Positions 1 through 8,877 of a DNA stretch of 64,000 bases are shown piece by piece (the stretch's first letter is position 1; each line of letters begins with the position of its first letter). The stretch is from Bacteroidales bacterium. Its GTDB lineage: Bacteria; Bacteroidota; Bacteroidia; Bacteroidales; F082. The position numbers and the translations under genes were made by a program. Location: NCBI GenBank assembly GCA_016290215.1, contig JAEETH010000009.1, positions 1-64,000 on the forward strand. Reading direction: 5' to 3'. A model generated the notes under the pieces. That model was not told the origin of the DNA. It saw nothing but the letters and a program-made list of their open reading frames with translations, and ran no database searches.

Positions 1-2
1 CG

Positions 3-91
3 CGGAGAAGGGGGGATTCGAACCCCCGGTACCCATTGCTGGATACGACAGTTTAGCAAACTGTTGGTTTCAGCCACTCACCCACCTCTCC
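3..91 (-). tRNA. tRNA-Ser (anticodon GCT)
   Basis: Read on the minus strand, the sequence folds as a class II tRNA. The acceptor GGAGAGG pairs with CTTCTCC and is followed by discriminator G. The anticodon arm CAGTTTGCTAAACTG carries GCT, there is a long variable arm, and the T arm is GGGGGTTCGAATCCCCC. The 89-base length and long variable arm fit serine; the anticodon reads AGC and AGU codons. The 3' CCA is not encoded (CG follows), so it would be added after transcription. Confidence 0.95.
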
Positions 92-308
92 TCGGCTGTG
101 AATTGCGGTGCAAAAGTAGGCTTTTTTCTGATATCTACAAGCGTTTTTTGTCACTTTTTTTGATTTTATTTTGCTATTCGTTGAATTACAGTGAGATAAA
201 TTGCGATTGTTTTCTGCTTATAGGCACTTCACTGAAGTCGAAGCACAAAGAAGAATTGGTAAAAATTGAAAAAAGTTGAAAAAAAGGACTCACTTTCCAT
301 TTTTTTCC

Positions 309-316
309 TATATTTG
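309..316 (+). promoter_or_regulatory. -7 promoter element of the DUF349 gene
   Basis: TATATTTG matches the Bacteroidota -7 consensus TAnnTTTG and lies 58 bases before the ATG at 374. No convincing -33 TTTG is seen at the usual spacing. Confidence 0.6.
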
Positions 317-373
317 CACGCTTATATTGTATAATAGGGTCAAGGCACTCCCTTGATCATAAAACGAATTGAA

Positions 374-2362
374 ATGGAAAACAACGAACAACTGACTCAA
401 AATCCTGCCATTGAGGAAGGTATTGAGAATGAAACGATGACGTCGAAGGCCTCCAATAAAGCCATTGACGGTAACGAGAAAAAGAAGATTGTCAAATTGA
501 TTCAGTCTAACATCCTGCCAGGCAAGGTGAAAATCGAGGTGAACACCCTCGTTGCTGAAGCTCAAGCCGAAACAGCACCTGTCGACGATGAGGTGATGCC
601 CGAAATCGTGGAAGCACCCGAACCGGATGAGGATGAAATGGCCGAGGATAATACCGATTTTGACGGTCTCAACAAACTGGAATTGGTGGAAAAGCTCGAA
701 GAACTCGTGCAAGAAACCGACGTCCAAAAGATTAAGGACAGAGTTTCGGCCATTCGTCTCCATTTCAATAAGTTGAACAAGGAAGATATGGACAACGAAC
801 TCAGCCAGTTCCTCCAAGGCGGTGGCGAGGCTGAGAGTTTCCAACATGTAGAAGACCCCATCGAGCAGCGTTTCAATGCAGCGTTCGGCATCTACAAGGC
901 CAACCGCGCCAAGCAAAATGAGGACCTTGAAAAACAAAAGCAAGAGAACCTGACCAAGAAGCAGGCTATCCTGGATGAGTTGAGGGGAATCCTCGCTTCC
1001 GATGACATGCTGAAGAAGACCTACGACGACTTCCGCGCTTTGCAAGACCGCTGGAAGGAAATCGGTTCGGTGCCCGCTGCCGAAAACTCCAACCTTTGGA
1101 ATAACTACCACTTCCTCGTGGAGAAGTTCTTCGACAAGATTAAAATGGAACGTGAACTCCGCGACCTCGACATGAAGAAGAACTTGGATGCCAAGATTGA
1201 ACTCTGCGAAAAGGCTGAGGAGCTTTTGGACGAAAAGTCCATCACCAAGGCTTTCAAGGCTTTGCAGAAGCTGCATGAGGATTGGAAGGAAGTCGGCCCC
1301 GTGCCGCAAGATAAGAAAGACGAGATTTGGGAACGCTTTAAGGCTGCCACCGACAAGATTAACCAAATTCGTCGTGAGCACTACGCTCAATTAGAGGAAG
1401 AACAAACTGGCAACCTCGAAGCCAAGAAAGCCTTGTGCGAGAAGGCTGAAGAGTTGATTGCCGAAGACTATACAAGTGTCAATGCTTGGCAGAAGAAGTC
1501 GGACGAGCTTTCCGAGATTTTCGGTGTTTGGAAGACCGTTGGACCTGCCGGCAAGAAGGAAAACGAAGAGATTTGGCAGCGTTTCCGTGCTTCCATGGAC
1601 GCTTTCTTCGCTAAGAAGAAGGAGTTCTTCGCCACGCTGAAGGACAGACAAACCGAGAATCTTGAACGTAAGACCCAACTCTGCATCGAGGCTGAGGCTC
1701 TAATGGATTCGACCGAGTGGAAGAATGCCACCGAGCAGATGAAGAAGCTCCAAGAGGAATGGAAGACCATCGGTCCCGTGCCGAAGCGTCACACCGACAA
1801 GATTTGGAAGCGTTTCCGCGCCGCTTGCGACACCTTCTTCAACCGCAAGAACGAGCACTTCAGCGGTCGCCGCACCGAAGAGGAAGCCAACCTCGCCGCC
1901 AAGAAAGCCCTGCTTGAGGAAATCAAGGCCTTCGAACTTGGCACGAGCCGTAATGAGAACATGGATGCCATCAAGGCCTTCCAGAAGCGTTGGATTGAAA
2001 TCGGTTATGTGCCGATGAAACAAAAGGACGCTATCAACAAGGAATACCGCGAACTCATCGATGGTCTCTTCGACACGATGCGCAAGAACCAGAACGAAGC
2101 GTCGACCAACGAATTCCGTGAGATGATGGAAAGCTGGAAGGACGACCCGAATGCTGGCGAGCGTGTGCGCAAGGAAGGCAATAAGCTTCAGACCCGCATC
2201 CAGAAGCTGCGTGAAGAGATTGCCGTATTAGAGAACAACATCGGTTTCTTCTCCAACAGCAAGAACTCAGAGCTGATGCGTGCCGAGTACGAGAAGAAGA
2301 TCAACAAGGCCAAGGAAGACCTGAAGGTTCTTGAAGACAAGCTGAAGATTGCTGAGGAATAA
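374..2362 (+). CDS. DUF349 repeat coiled-coil protein
   Basis: A 662-residue, highly charged, mostly helical cytoplasmic protein. After an acidic N-terminus it contains at least five repeats of about 75 residues with the DUF349 signature: a W-K-x-(I/V)-G-x-(V/A)-P turn followed by (I/L)W-x-R-F (WKEIGSVP, WKEVGPVP, WKTVGPAG, WKTIGPVP, WIEIGYVP). The C-terminus is a coiled coil. The ATG at 374 (MENNEQ) is preferred over the upstream in-frame TTG at 353. DUF349 proteins are widespread in Bacteroidota and have no settled biochemical function. It is monocistronic, with its own promoter and a strong terminator. Confidence 0.88.
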   Translation: MENNEQLTQNPAIEEGIENETMTSKASNKAIDGNEKKKIVKLIQSNILPGKVKIEVNTLVAEAQAETAPVDDEVMPEIVEAPEPDEDEMAEDNTDFDGLNKLELVEKLEELVQETDVQKIKDRVSAIRLHFNKLNKEDMDNELSQFLQGGGEAESFQHVEDPIEQRFNAAFGIYKANRAKQNEDLEKQKQENLTKKQAILDELRGILASDDMLKKTYDDFRALQDRWKEIGSVPAAENSNLWNNYHFLVEKFFDKIKMERELRDLDMKKNLDAKIELCEKAEELLDEKSITKAFKALQKLHEDWKEVGPVPQDKKDEIWERFKAATDKINQIRREHYAQLEEEQTGNLEAKKALCEKAEELIAEDYTSVNAWQKKSDELSEIFGVWKTVGPAGKKENEEIWQRFRASMDAFFAKKKEFFATLKDRQTENLERKTQLCIEAEALMDSTEWKNATEQMKKLQEEWKTIGPVPKRHTDKIWKRFRAACDTFFNRKNEHFSGRRTEEEANLAAKKALLEEIKAFELGTSRNENMDAIKAFQKRWIEIGYVPMKQKDAINKEYRELIDGLFDTMRKNQNEASTNEFREMMESWKDDPNAGERVRKEGNKLQTRIQKLREEIAVLENNIGFFSNSKNSELMRAEYEKKINKAKEDLKVLEDKLKIAEE

Positions 2363-2382
2363 GGAAGCATTCTTCTGAGACG

Positions 2383-2415
2383 AAAAGCGGGATGAGGATG
2401 ACTCGTCCCGCTTTT
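2383..2415 (+). terminator. Intrinsic terminator after the DUF349 gene
   Basis: A 10-bp stem, AAAAGCGGGA / TCCCGCTTTT, with a 13-base loop and a T-rich 3' side, lies 20 bases after the stop codon. Confidence 0.85.
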
Positions 2416-2434
2416 GTTATGTCCCATGGGCAAC

Positions 2435-2465
2435 AAAAAAGCACCCCGAAACGAGGTGCTTTTTT
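2435..2465. terminator. Bidirectional terminator between convergent genes
   Basis: AAAAAAGCACC / GGTGCTTTTTT form an 11-bp stem with A and T tracts on both sides. It can end transcripts from the DUF349 gene (plus) and from the TonB receptor gene (minus), whose stop is at 2485. Confidence 0.85.
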
Positions 2466-2484
2466 GGATTGAAAAACCTTCCGA

Positions 2485-5400
2485 TTAGAAGTTGAAACGG
2501 AGGTTCAAAGCAGCCGACCAAGTGGAGAGGGCGTTGGCGTAGACATCCCACTTAGGATTGGTGAAGGTGTATTGGTAAGGGCTTTCTTCGGTGCCGTTAC
2601 CAGTGAGCTTCACGATGTCGCTGCTGCTCAGACGCTGCATGTTACCCCAGCCTCTGTAGAATAGGTTGGCGAGGTTCTTCACATCGATACCAGCACTGAT
2701 GCTCGGACCAGCCTTGAACTTATAGGTTCTTTCATACTTGAAGTTGAAGGTGTGTCTCCAAGGAGCAATGGCACCACCACGTTCGGCATACATGCCACGG
2801 TGAGCGCTCAAATACTTGTCAGCCTTGATGAAGTCGTTGAATTCTTCAGGGTTGGTGTAAGGAGTGTTGTCGGCGAAGAGTTGTTCTTCGGTGGGGATGT
2901 AGGCCAAGCTGTTGGAACCGCCATCACCGTTCACGTTGCTGGTCATGGTGTAGCTGTAGCGAGTGTAGCTGTAGCTGCCGATGTAGCAGTGGTTGAAGCC
3001 TTCGTAGTAGAGGCCAACGGTCTCAGAGGTGTGCTGACCAATGTGCCAAGTCCAACCGAGGTTGACGAGCACGCGGTGAGGCGAAACGTAGCTGCTGTAG
3101 CCCAGTTCATGGACGTTGGAGCCGTTGATGCCAAAGGCATTGGTGTTGTAGGCAGAAGTGATCTGGTCGCCGATACCGTCGGTGACGTTCTTGCCTTGTG
3201 CATAGGTGTAGGCAGCCATCAGGTTGAGACCGCACTTGAAGTCCTTGCTCAACTGACCAGTGACGCTGTAGTAGTAACCATTGTTCTTCTTGTCGGTGTT
3301 GGTAATTAAATAAGGAGTGACAGCTCTGTTGAGTGAGTTGTTGATGCCTTCGTTCTTCCAGACCAATCTTTCACCAGGTTCGCCGGGGAGTTGGATGGTG
3401 CCATCTTGCACGAGGCCGAGTTTGGTGACGGCAACAGAAGTGATATCCTTATTGTAGATGCCTTCCACAGTGGCTTTGATGTCGCCAGGAATAGTGATGT
3501 CGAAGGCCAAGCTGCTCTTCCAAGATTGAGGCATGCGCAGGTTCTTGTCCATGATGGTGGTGGACTGAGGAGCCGGCAGGTCACCAATCAGCAGTAGGTT
3601 GCTGTTGGCGGCGATGATACCTTCAGGATTCGTATGGCCAGCTTCTGGGAAATGGATTTCAGTCTCAGTGTTGCTGTTGATGTATTGGTTTTGCAAGCAG
3701 TTGGAGTTACCCACGGTGGAAACGATCCACACGAAAGGCAGACGGCCAGTGTAGAGGCCCGAACCACCACGGATGATGTACTTACGTTCGCCGGTGAGGT
3801 CCCAGTTGAAGCCCAAACGGGGTGAGAAGTTCACGCGAGCCTTAGGCATGTCGGCGGTTGACATTCCATGGATGCTGGAAGCGACCTTTTCGCCGTTTTC
3901 TTTAGTGTAGAAGGATTCAATCATTGCCAGAGAGTCAAACTCCTTGTTGGTGTTGTATTCGGCAATCGAAGGATACCAAGGCAATTCGACGCGGAGACCG
4001 AGTGACAGCTTGAAGCGTTCGCTCAAGGTCATTTCGTCTTGTGCGTAGAGAGAACCTTGCATGTAGTTGAAGTAAGGATAAACTTGTTCGTGCTTTTCGT
4101 TGTTACCATAGGTGATGGCGAAAGCGCGAGGATCGGCGTTGTTCACAAAGTCATCCCATGAGTTGTAGACATAGTAACCGGCACCACCTTGCATGAAGCC
4201 GTTCTTGGTGTTGTCGAACTCATATTGGGCACCGAAGGTGAAGTTGTTGATGCCGGTGAGGTAGCTCACTTCGTCGGTGATGACGGCGGTCTGCACGTCA
4301 CGGAGGTTACCATAGGTGAACGGGTCGGGACCGAAGGAGGTGTAAACGGCAGGAGTGCCATCCTCAAGAGGTTCAAGAATATCGACGGTGGGGAATAGGT
4401 CGCCCACGAAGCTACGAGGCTCATTCTGGCGTGAGTAGGTGGCACGCAACATGTTGTTGCCGCGACCACTTGCGAAGCTGTGGTTCCATTCGGCTGCCAC
4501 TGAGCTGAAGTTTTGCTCTTGGAAGTAACGGCTGCTCTCGAAGTAGAGGGCGTATTCGGAAGTACGGCCGTAGGTGTTACGGTTGTAGACCGAGCCAGAG
4601 AGCGGGTTGATGGAGCTTGAAGGAGCAGTTGAATACTTGTTCTTCACCAAGCTGTAACGGATGTTGATCTTGTCCTTGTCACTGGCGTTCCAGTCCAAAC
4701 GGGCCAACAGTTTGTAGTCAGGAGTGCTGGCACTGTAGTTCTGGTAACGGCCGGGGTTGTAGTTGTAAGTCTTTTGGAGATAGTCGCTGATTTCTTCCAT
4801 CTTTGCGACGGTAGGACGGTTGTATTGCGTAGGACCGCCAAATTCGTCGTCTTCGCTCACGCGGGCAAAGTGGGTTTGACCAGGGTCAACGTCGCTTTGG
4901 TATTCAAAGTTCACGAAGAAGAACAACTTGTCTTTCACAATGGGACCTCCAACGCTGATGCCAGCGGTGTTGTCCAAGGATTTGCTGAGCTTCAGACGAT
5001 CGGGATAGTTGCCAAATTCATCCTTTTTGCCGAACTTGGTGCCCATGAGACCGTCGTTGGTGAAGTAGTCATACACGCTGACGTGCCAGTTGTTGGTACC
5101 GCTCTTGGTGACGGCGTTGATGGCACCGCCGGTAAAACCGCTGTGACGCACGTCAAAAGGAGTGACGTTGATGGTCATGGCCTCAAGAGCGTCCAAGGAG
5201 ATGGGGCTACCGCCGGCAGGCAGGTTGCCGCCGATACCGAAGGCGTTGTTGAAAGCGGCACCGTCGACGGTGACGTACGACTGACGGTAGTTACCGCCGC
5301 CGATGGCCAAACCGTTGGAAGTGGCAGCAGCCTGAGGCGTCAGGGCCAACACATCGTTCAAGCTACGGCTGATGGTGGGCAACGTAGTAATCTGCTCGTT

Positions 5401-5817
5401 GTTGATGGTTGTGGTGGCACCAGCGCGGTCGCTGTCCATGCCGTTAGAAACAGCATCGGCCACAACGGAAACTTCGCCCAAGCCAATGGCTTCTTCGTTC
5501 AGGCGGACATTCAGGATCTTGGTCTCACCCAAGTTGGCGACGACACCTTCCTGCTTGACCGTCTGGAAACCGACCATGCGGTACTCAATCGTGTAAGGAC
5601 CACCGGGACGGATGTTGAGCAAACGGTAGTTACCGTTGGCATCGGCCACAGCATAATACTGTGAACCCGAAGGCGTGTGGGTGGCAATAACCGTGGCGCC
5701 TGGAAGCGTACCCTTGTTATTGTCCGTGATTTTTCCACTAATGCTCGATGTGGTCACCTGGGCCATCAAGCTAATGGAGGCAATCATAGCCACGAAAAAA
5801 GTAAGTAACCTTTTCAT
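2485..5817 (-). CDS. TonB-dependent receptor, Oar-like
   Basis: An outer-membrane beta-barrel receptor of 1110 residues. It has a signal peptide (MKRLLTFFVAMIASISLMAQ), then a carboxypeptidase-regulatory-like domain (about 25-110; SGKITDNNKGTLPGATV), a plug domain (about 115-270; NGMDSDRAGATTTINNEQ, TVDGAAFNNAFG) and a large barrel ending in an aromatic-rich strand with terminal F (LNLRFNF). The start at 5817 is chosen because the signal peptide begins there; the frame runs 44 codons further upstream but crosses the promoter. No SusD partner adjoins it, which together with the sequence fits Oar-type receptors rather than SusC. The substrate cannot be told. Confidence 0.88.
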   Translation of the reverse strand: MKRLLTFFVAMIASISLMAQVTTSSISGKITDNNKGTLPGATVIATHTPSGSQYYAVADANGNYRLLNIRPGGPYTIEYRMVGFQTVKQEGVVANLGETKILNVRLNEEAIGLGEVSVVADAVSNGMDSDRAGATTTINNEQITTLPTISRSLNDVLALTPQAAATSNGLAIGGGNYRQSYVTVDGAAFNNAFGIGGNLPAGGSPISLDALEAMTINVTPFDVRHSGFTGGAINAVTKSGTNNWHVSVYDYFTNDGLMGTKFGKKDEFGNYPDRLKLSKSLDNTAGISVGGPIVKDKLFFFVNFEYQSDVDPGQTHFARVSEDDEFGGPTQYNRPTVAKMEEISDYLQKTYNYNPGRYQNYSASTPDYKLLARLDWNASDKDKINIRYSLVKNKYSTAPSSSINPLSGSVYNRNTYGRTSEYALYFESSRYFQEQNFSSVAAEWNHSFASGRGNNMLRATYSRQNEPRSFVGDLFPTVDILEPLEDGTPAVYTSFGPDPFTYGNLRDVQTAVITDEVSYLTGINNFTFGAQYEFDNTKNGFMQGGAGYYVYNSWDDFVNNADPRAFAITYGNNEKHEQVYPYFNYMQGSLYAQDEMTLSERFKLSLGLRVELPWYPSIAEYNTNKEFDSLAMIESFYTKENGEKVASSIHGMSTADMPKARVNFSPRLGFNWDLTGERKYIIRGGSGLYTGRLPFVWIVSTVGNSNCLQNQYINSNTETEIHFPEAGHTNPEGIIAANSNLLLIGDLPAPQSTTIMDKNLRMPQSWKSSLAFDITIPGDIKATVEGIYNKDITSVAVTKLGLVQDGTIQLPGEPGERLVWKNEGINNSLNRAVTPYLITNTDKKNNGYYYSVTGQLSKDFKCGLNLMAAYTYAQGKNVTDGIGDQITSAYNTNAFGINGSNVHELGYSSYVSPHRVLVNLGWTWHIGQHTSETVGLYYEGFNHCYIGSYSYTRYSYTMTSNVNGDGGSNSLAYIPTEEQLFADNTPYTNPEEFNDFIKADKYLSAHRGMYAERGGAIAPWRHTFNFKYERTYKFKAGPSISAGIDVKNLANLFYRGWGNMQRLSSSDIVKLTGNGTEESPYQYTFTNPKWDVYANALSTWSAALNLRFNF

Positions 5818-5904
5818 AGATAATAATTTAATGTTAATAATTAAGTTGATTGTATTTGATTTTTCTTGCGTCGTTTTCATTTTGTCCGTATCCATAAGAC
5901 CGTG

Positions 5905-5912
5905 CAAAGATA
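5905..5912 (-). promoter_or_regulatory. -7 promoter element of the TonB receptor gene
   Basis: TATCTTTG on the minus strand, followed by CACGG, fits TAnnTTTG. It implies a 5' leader of about 80 bases before the ATG at 5817, an AT-rich stretch with no recognised riboswitch. Confidence 0.6.
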
Positions 5913-6012
5913 AGGCATTCCTTTCAAATTCCGAGCCAATTTTCAACAAACAATTTTCGTTTTTTCTGAAAAGAAATCAACATGTTTTGTTTATATCGCG
6001 TAAACGTTTGAT

Positions 6013-6040
6013 AGTTAAGAGTTAAAAGTTAAAAGTTGAT
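6013..6040 (+). repeat. Heptamer tandem repeat
   Basis: Four consecutive 7-base words (AGTTAAG, AGTTAAA, AGTTAAA, AGTTGAT) lie in the 362-base gap between the TonB receptor and the next lipoprotein gene. Apart from this and the two flanking promoters, nothing else is seen in this gap. Confidence 0.6.
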
Positions 6041-6145
6041 GGTTTATGGGTCGATGAGCCGTCCGATTATACCTTATTATTAAATATGGAATCATGCCGA
6101 AACGAAATTTTGGATTTTTTCAGGTCAAATCTCGTTTTTTTTGTC

Positions 6146-6153
6146 TATTTTTG
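6146..6153 (+). promoter_or_regulatory. -7 promoter element of a lipoprotein gene
   Basis: TATTTTTG matches TAnnTTTG, 27 bases before the ATG at 6180. Confidence 0.6.
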
Positions 6154-6179
6154 AAGCCTGAACGAATAAATCCAAACTC

Positions 6180-6563
6180 ATGAACAGACTTTCGATCATT
6201 GCTATGCTGATGGCTTTCGCCCTGTGCATCTCCTCTTGTGGCAACCGTGCCTCCAAAGAGTTCAAGGCCATGGAAGAAGAAGTTGTATCCATTGAAAACC
6301 AAATCAATACCACCACGGATTGCGACGACTTGCAGATGCTGAACTTTAGCATTCTTGGCTTGCGTTCCGACTTGGACAACCTGATTCGGGCCGAGGGAAT
6401 CCCCGATGAGGAAATCCTCCAGCTCGATGAGATGCTAACGCGACTCGAAGCCACCTGGAACGGCAAATGGTCAGCTCTTGATTGTGATCAAATCATCAGC
6501 GACGACGAAATGGACACTTCGGGCGAGGAGGACAGCCAGTATCAAGATTCCGAAGTCTTGTAG
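6180..6563 (+). CDS. Small hypothetical lipoprotein
   Basis: 127 residues. It starts with a lipoprotein signal peptide whose lipobox is CISSC-G, giving lipidation at Cys20 and likely attachment to the envelope. The mature part is acidic and helical (FKAMEEEVVSIENQINTTTD, LDEMLTRLEATWNGKW), with an acidic tail. No known domain is recognised. It has its own -7 element upstream, and the next gene also has its own promoter, so it is probably monocistronic. Confidence 0.75.
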   Translation: MNRLSIIAMLMAFALCISSCGNRASKEFKAMEEEVVSIENQINTTTDCDDLQMLNFSILGLRSDLDNLIRAEGIPDEEILQLDEMLTRLEATWNGKWSALDCDQIISDDEMDTSGEEDSQYQDSEVL

Positions 6564-6579
6564 GTTGCACTTTTTTTGG

Positions 6580-6587
6580 TATTTTTG
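6580..6587 (+). promoter_or_regulatory. -7 promoter element
   Basis: TATTTTTG followed by CAC, 21 bases before the ATG at 6608, giving a very short leader. Confidence 0.6.
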
Positions 6588-6607
6588 CACCTTTAAAATG
6601 TTTGACT

Positions 6608-6916
6608 ATGGGATTCTTTTATCGACATAACCCCAAGAAATTCAACTATAAGCCTCGTTATTTCGACCCTGATATGCAGGAATGGGAAGAGAAGAAAGCC
6701 GCTGCAGGCCTCGACTCGAAACTGTCGCATGAAGAGCAGCTTCGCATCAGGATGCGCAAGAGCTGGAGCGTACAAAAAGACGAGGAAAGCAAGGAAGAAC
6801 AACGGGCCAAGCTGATTCGCCGAATTGTGTTGGGCGTTTTTGTGGCTTTCCTGTTCTACTTTATATTCTGCACCCCACTGATGACCAATGTCGTTCGTGG
6901 TTTGATGGGTAAATAA
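6608..6916 (+). CDS. Small single-pass membrane protein, hypothetical
   Basis: 102 residues. The first 70 are charged and hydrophilic (MGFFYRHNPKKFNYKPRYFD and an E/K/R-rich region). A single hydrophobic segment follows at about 77-97 (IVLGVFVAFLFYFIFCTPLM), then a short tail. Charge placement suggests a cytoplasmic N-terminus and a C-terminal anchor. ATG 6608 is preferred to TTG 6602. The function is unknown. Confidence 0.72.
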   Translation: MGFFYRHNPKKFNYKPRYFDPDMQEWEEKKAAAGLDSKLSHEEQLRIRMRKSWSVQKDEESKEEQRAKLIRRIVLGVFVAFLFYFIFCTPLMTNVVRGLMGK

Positions 6917-7014
6917 ATGGACTATGGCTGCTGACCATGACAATGACCACGCCACCCAAGAAGCAAAGCTTTTTTCTTTGGGTAAAGGTGGTCATAGTCA
7001 TTGCGATAGGCCAT
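6917..7014. repeat. Intergenic inverted repeat, GACYAT family, copy 1
   Basis: The arms TGACAATGACCAC and GGTGGTCATAGTCA pair around a second stem, ACCCAA / TTGGGT. The element begins directly after the preceding stop codon and fills the gap before mutL. It shares the GACYATGAC words with copies at 12425, 13650, 31240 and 33661. Confidence 0.8.
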
Positions 7015-7065
7015 TATTAGAATACCAGAAAGAGAGTGACTAATCTTGAAAGCATCGAATAACCA

Positions 7066-8877
7066 ATGATAGATGTAATCAAATTGCTTCCCGATAGCGT
7101 CGCCAACCAAATTGCGGCAGGCGAGGTGATCCAACGTCCCGCCTCGGCGGTCAAAGAGCTGATGGAGAATGCCTTGGATGCCGGTGCCACCCAAATCGAC
7201 TTGGTGGTGAAAGACGCCGGCAAGTCGATGATTATGGTGGTCGACAATGGTTGTGGCATGTCGGAAACCGATGCCCGCCTGTGCTTCGAGCGTCATGCCA
7301 CTTCCAAGATTAGCAAGGCGGAGGATTTGTTTGCCATCCGCACCATGGGTTTCCGTGGCGAGGCCTTGGCCAGCATCGCCGCCATAGCGCAGGTGGAGCT
7401 GAAGACACGCCGCAAGGAGGATGAAGTGGGGGTGAAGATTGTCAACGAGGGCTCGGTTGTCAAGGAGCAGACGCTGGTGCCTATGCAGCCTGGCACCACT
7501 TTTACCGTTAAGAACCTGTTTTTCAACGTGCCTGCACGGCGCAACTTCCTCAAATCGCCTCAAGCTGAATTGAGGCACATCGTAGAGGAATTTACTCGCG
7601 TCACGCTGATGAATCCCGAAATTGGCTTTACATTGACCAGTGACGGCAAGGAAATGTATCATCTCTATCCAGGCAACCTCAAGCAGCGCATTATGGGCTT
7701 GTTTGGCACCAGCTACGAAGAACGACTGCTACCTGTCAAGCAAGAGGCTGAGCGTGTGCGTATCGATGGCTACATCGTCAAACCTGAGTTTGCCAAGAAG
7801 ACCCGTGGCGAGCAGTATTTCTTTGTGAACAAGCGCTTTATCAAGCACGCCTATCTGCACCACGCCCTCGAGAACGCTTACATGGAGATGATTCCGAAGG
7901 ACAGCTTCCCGGGCTATTTTCTTAATATAGAGGTGGACCCCTCGGACATCGACATCAACATCCATCCCACGAAGACAGAAGTCAACTTCCTGGATGTTAA
8001 GTTGGTGTATGCCATCCTTCATGCAGCGGTGCGCAAGGCCATTGGCCAGCACAACCTCTCGCCGATGATTGACTTCGATGAGTCGGCTGACTTGAATAAG
8101 GATTTCGGTTTGGCCATGGGCATGAATCAGCCATTGTCCATCCCTAATGTTCCGCTCGATCCGAATTTCAATCCGTTCAGGAAAGAATCGGCACCGCGCG
8201 AAACGCATTGGGAAAGCTCTTACCAACCCCAGAAAAACAATACCCCAGGCGACTGGCGCATCCTTTATGGCGAGCGAACCGACTTGACAGAAACGCCTGC
8301 TGAGCCCAAGGAAGAGACAAATTCCACAGTGCACTATCTGCAAGTGAATCAGTCGTATATCGTCACGACGGTAAAGTCGGGCTTGTTGGTCATCGACCAG
8401 CATTTAGCTCATGCACGGGTGCTTTTCGAGAAGTTTCTGAAGGAGATGGAAAATCACAGTGGCGTGTCGCAGCAGGAGTTGTTTCCACAGGCTTTGTCGC
8501 TCAACATGAACGATGCCTCGCTGCTGAAAGAGATGATACCAGAGTTGGAAAACCTTGGCTTTGTGTTGGAACAAGCCAATCCTACCACCTTTATGATTAA
8601 CGGCACCCCTGCCGATGCGGCGGGCTGCGATACCGTGGTGCTGTTGGAAAGAATCTTGGAAAACTATAAACTCAACCGTACCGACTTGCAACTTGACAGG
8701 AAGTTGAACCTGGCCAAGACGATGTCGGCACAACTCTCCATCAAGTCGCAAACCAAGCTCACCGAGATGGAGATGCAAAACCTTGTCGACCAGTTGTTTG
8801 CCTGCAATGTGGCAGAGGTGGCCCCCGACGGAAAGAAGATTTATGTAATTTTAAACATGGAGGAATACTTTAAATGA
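7066..8877 (+). CDS. mutL: DNA mismatch repair protein MutL
   Basis: 603 residues. MutL couples MutS mismatch recognition to strand removal. The N-terminal GHKL ATPase shows its conserved boxes: ENALDAGAT (motif I, with E and N), DNGCGM (motif II), RHATSKI and TMGFRGEALASI (motif III). The N-terminal half runs to about residue 330, followed by a variable linker and a C-terminal dimerisation domain. The endonuclease motif DQHAxxERxxxE of nicking MutLs appears here as DQHLAHARVLFE (from residue 444), with the first Glu replaced. The gene overlaps the rhomboid gene by 4 bases, so the two are translationally coupled. Confidence 0.97.
   Translation: MIDVIKLLPDSVANQIAAGEVIQRPASAVKELMENALDAGATQIDLVVKDAGKSMIMVVDNGCGMSETDARLCFERHATSKISKAEDLFAIRTMGFRGEALASIAAIAQVELKTRRKEDEVGVKIVNEGSVVKEQTLVPMQPGTTFTVKNLFFNVPARRNFLKSPQAELRHIVEEFTRVTLMNPEIGFTLTSDGKEMYHLYPGNLKQRIMGLFGTSYEERLLPVKQEAERVRIDGYIVKPEFAKKTRGEQYFFVNKRFIKHAYLHHALENAYMEMIPKDSFPGYFLNIEVDPSDIDINIHPTKTEVNFLDVKLVYAILHAAVRKAIGQHNLSPMIDFDESADLNKDFGLAMGMNQPLSIPNVPLDPNFNPFRKESAPRETHWESSYQPQKNNTPGDWRILYGERTDLTETPAEPKEETNSTVHYLQVNQSYIVTTVKSGLLVIDQHLAHARVLFEKFLKEMENHSGVSQQELFPQALSLNMNDASLLKEMIPELENLGFVLEQANPTTFMINGTPADAAGCDTVVLLERILENYKLNRTDLQLDRKLNLAKTMSAQLSIKSQTKLTEMEMQNLVDQLFACNVAEVAPDGKKIYVILNMEEYFK

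Noticed and set aside
308..1390. A 360-codon frame antisense to the DUF349 gene
   Set aside because: It mirrors the codon pattern of the real gene, has no homology I recognise and no start signals; the plus-strand protein has clear domain repeats.
4774..5664. A 296-codon frame antisense to the TonB receptor
   Set aside because: Composition bias of the receptor gene (no stop in the complementary frame); no start region or known domain.
2485..5817. SusC of a polysaccharide utilisation locus
   Set aside because: No SusD gene or glycan enzymes are adjacent and the sequence resembles Oar-type receptors.
6012..6040. Riboswitch or leader RNA before the small lipoprotein
   Set aside because: Only short tandem heptamers are seen, upstream of the promoter element, with no conserved aptamer motif.
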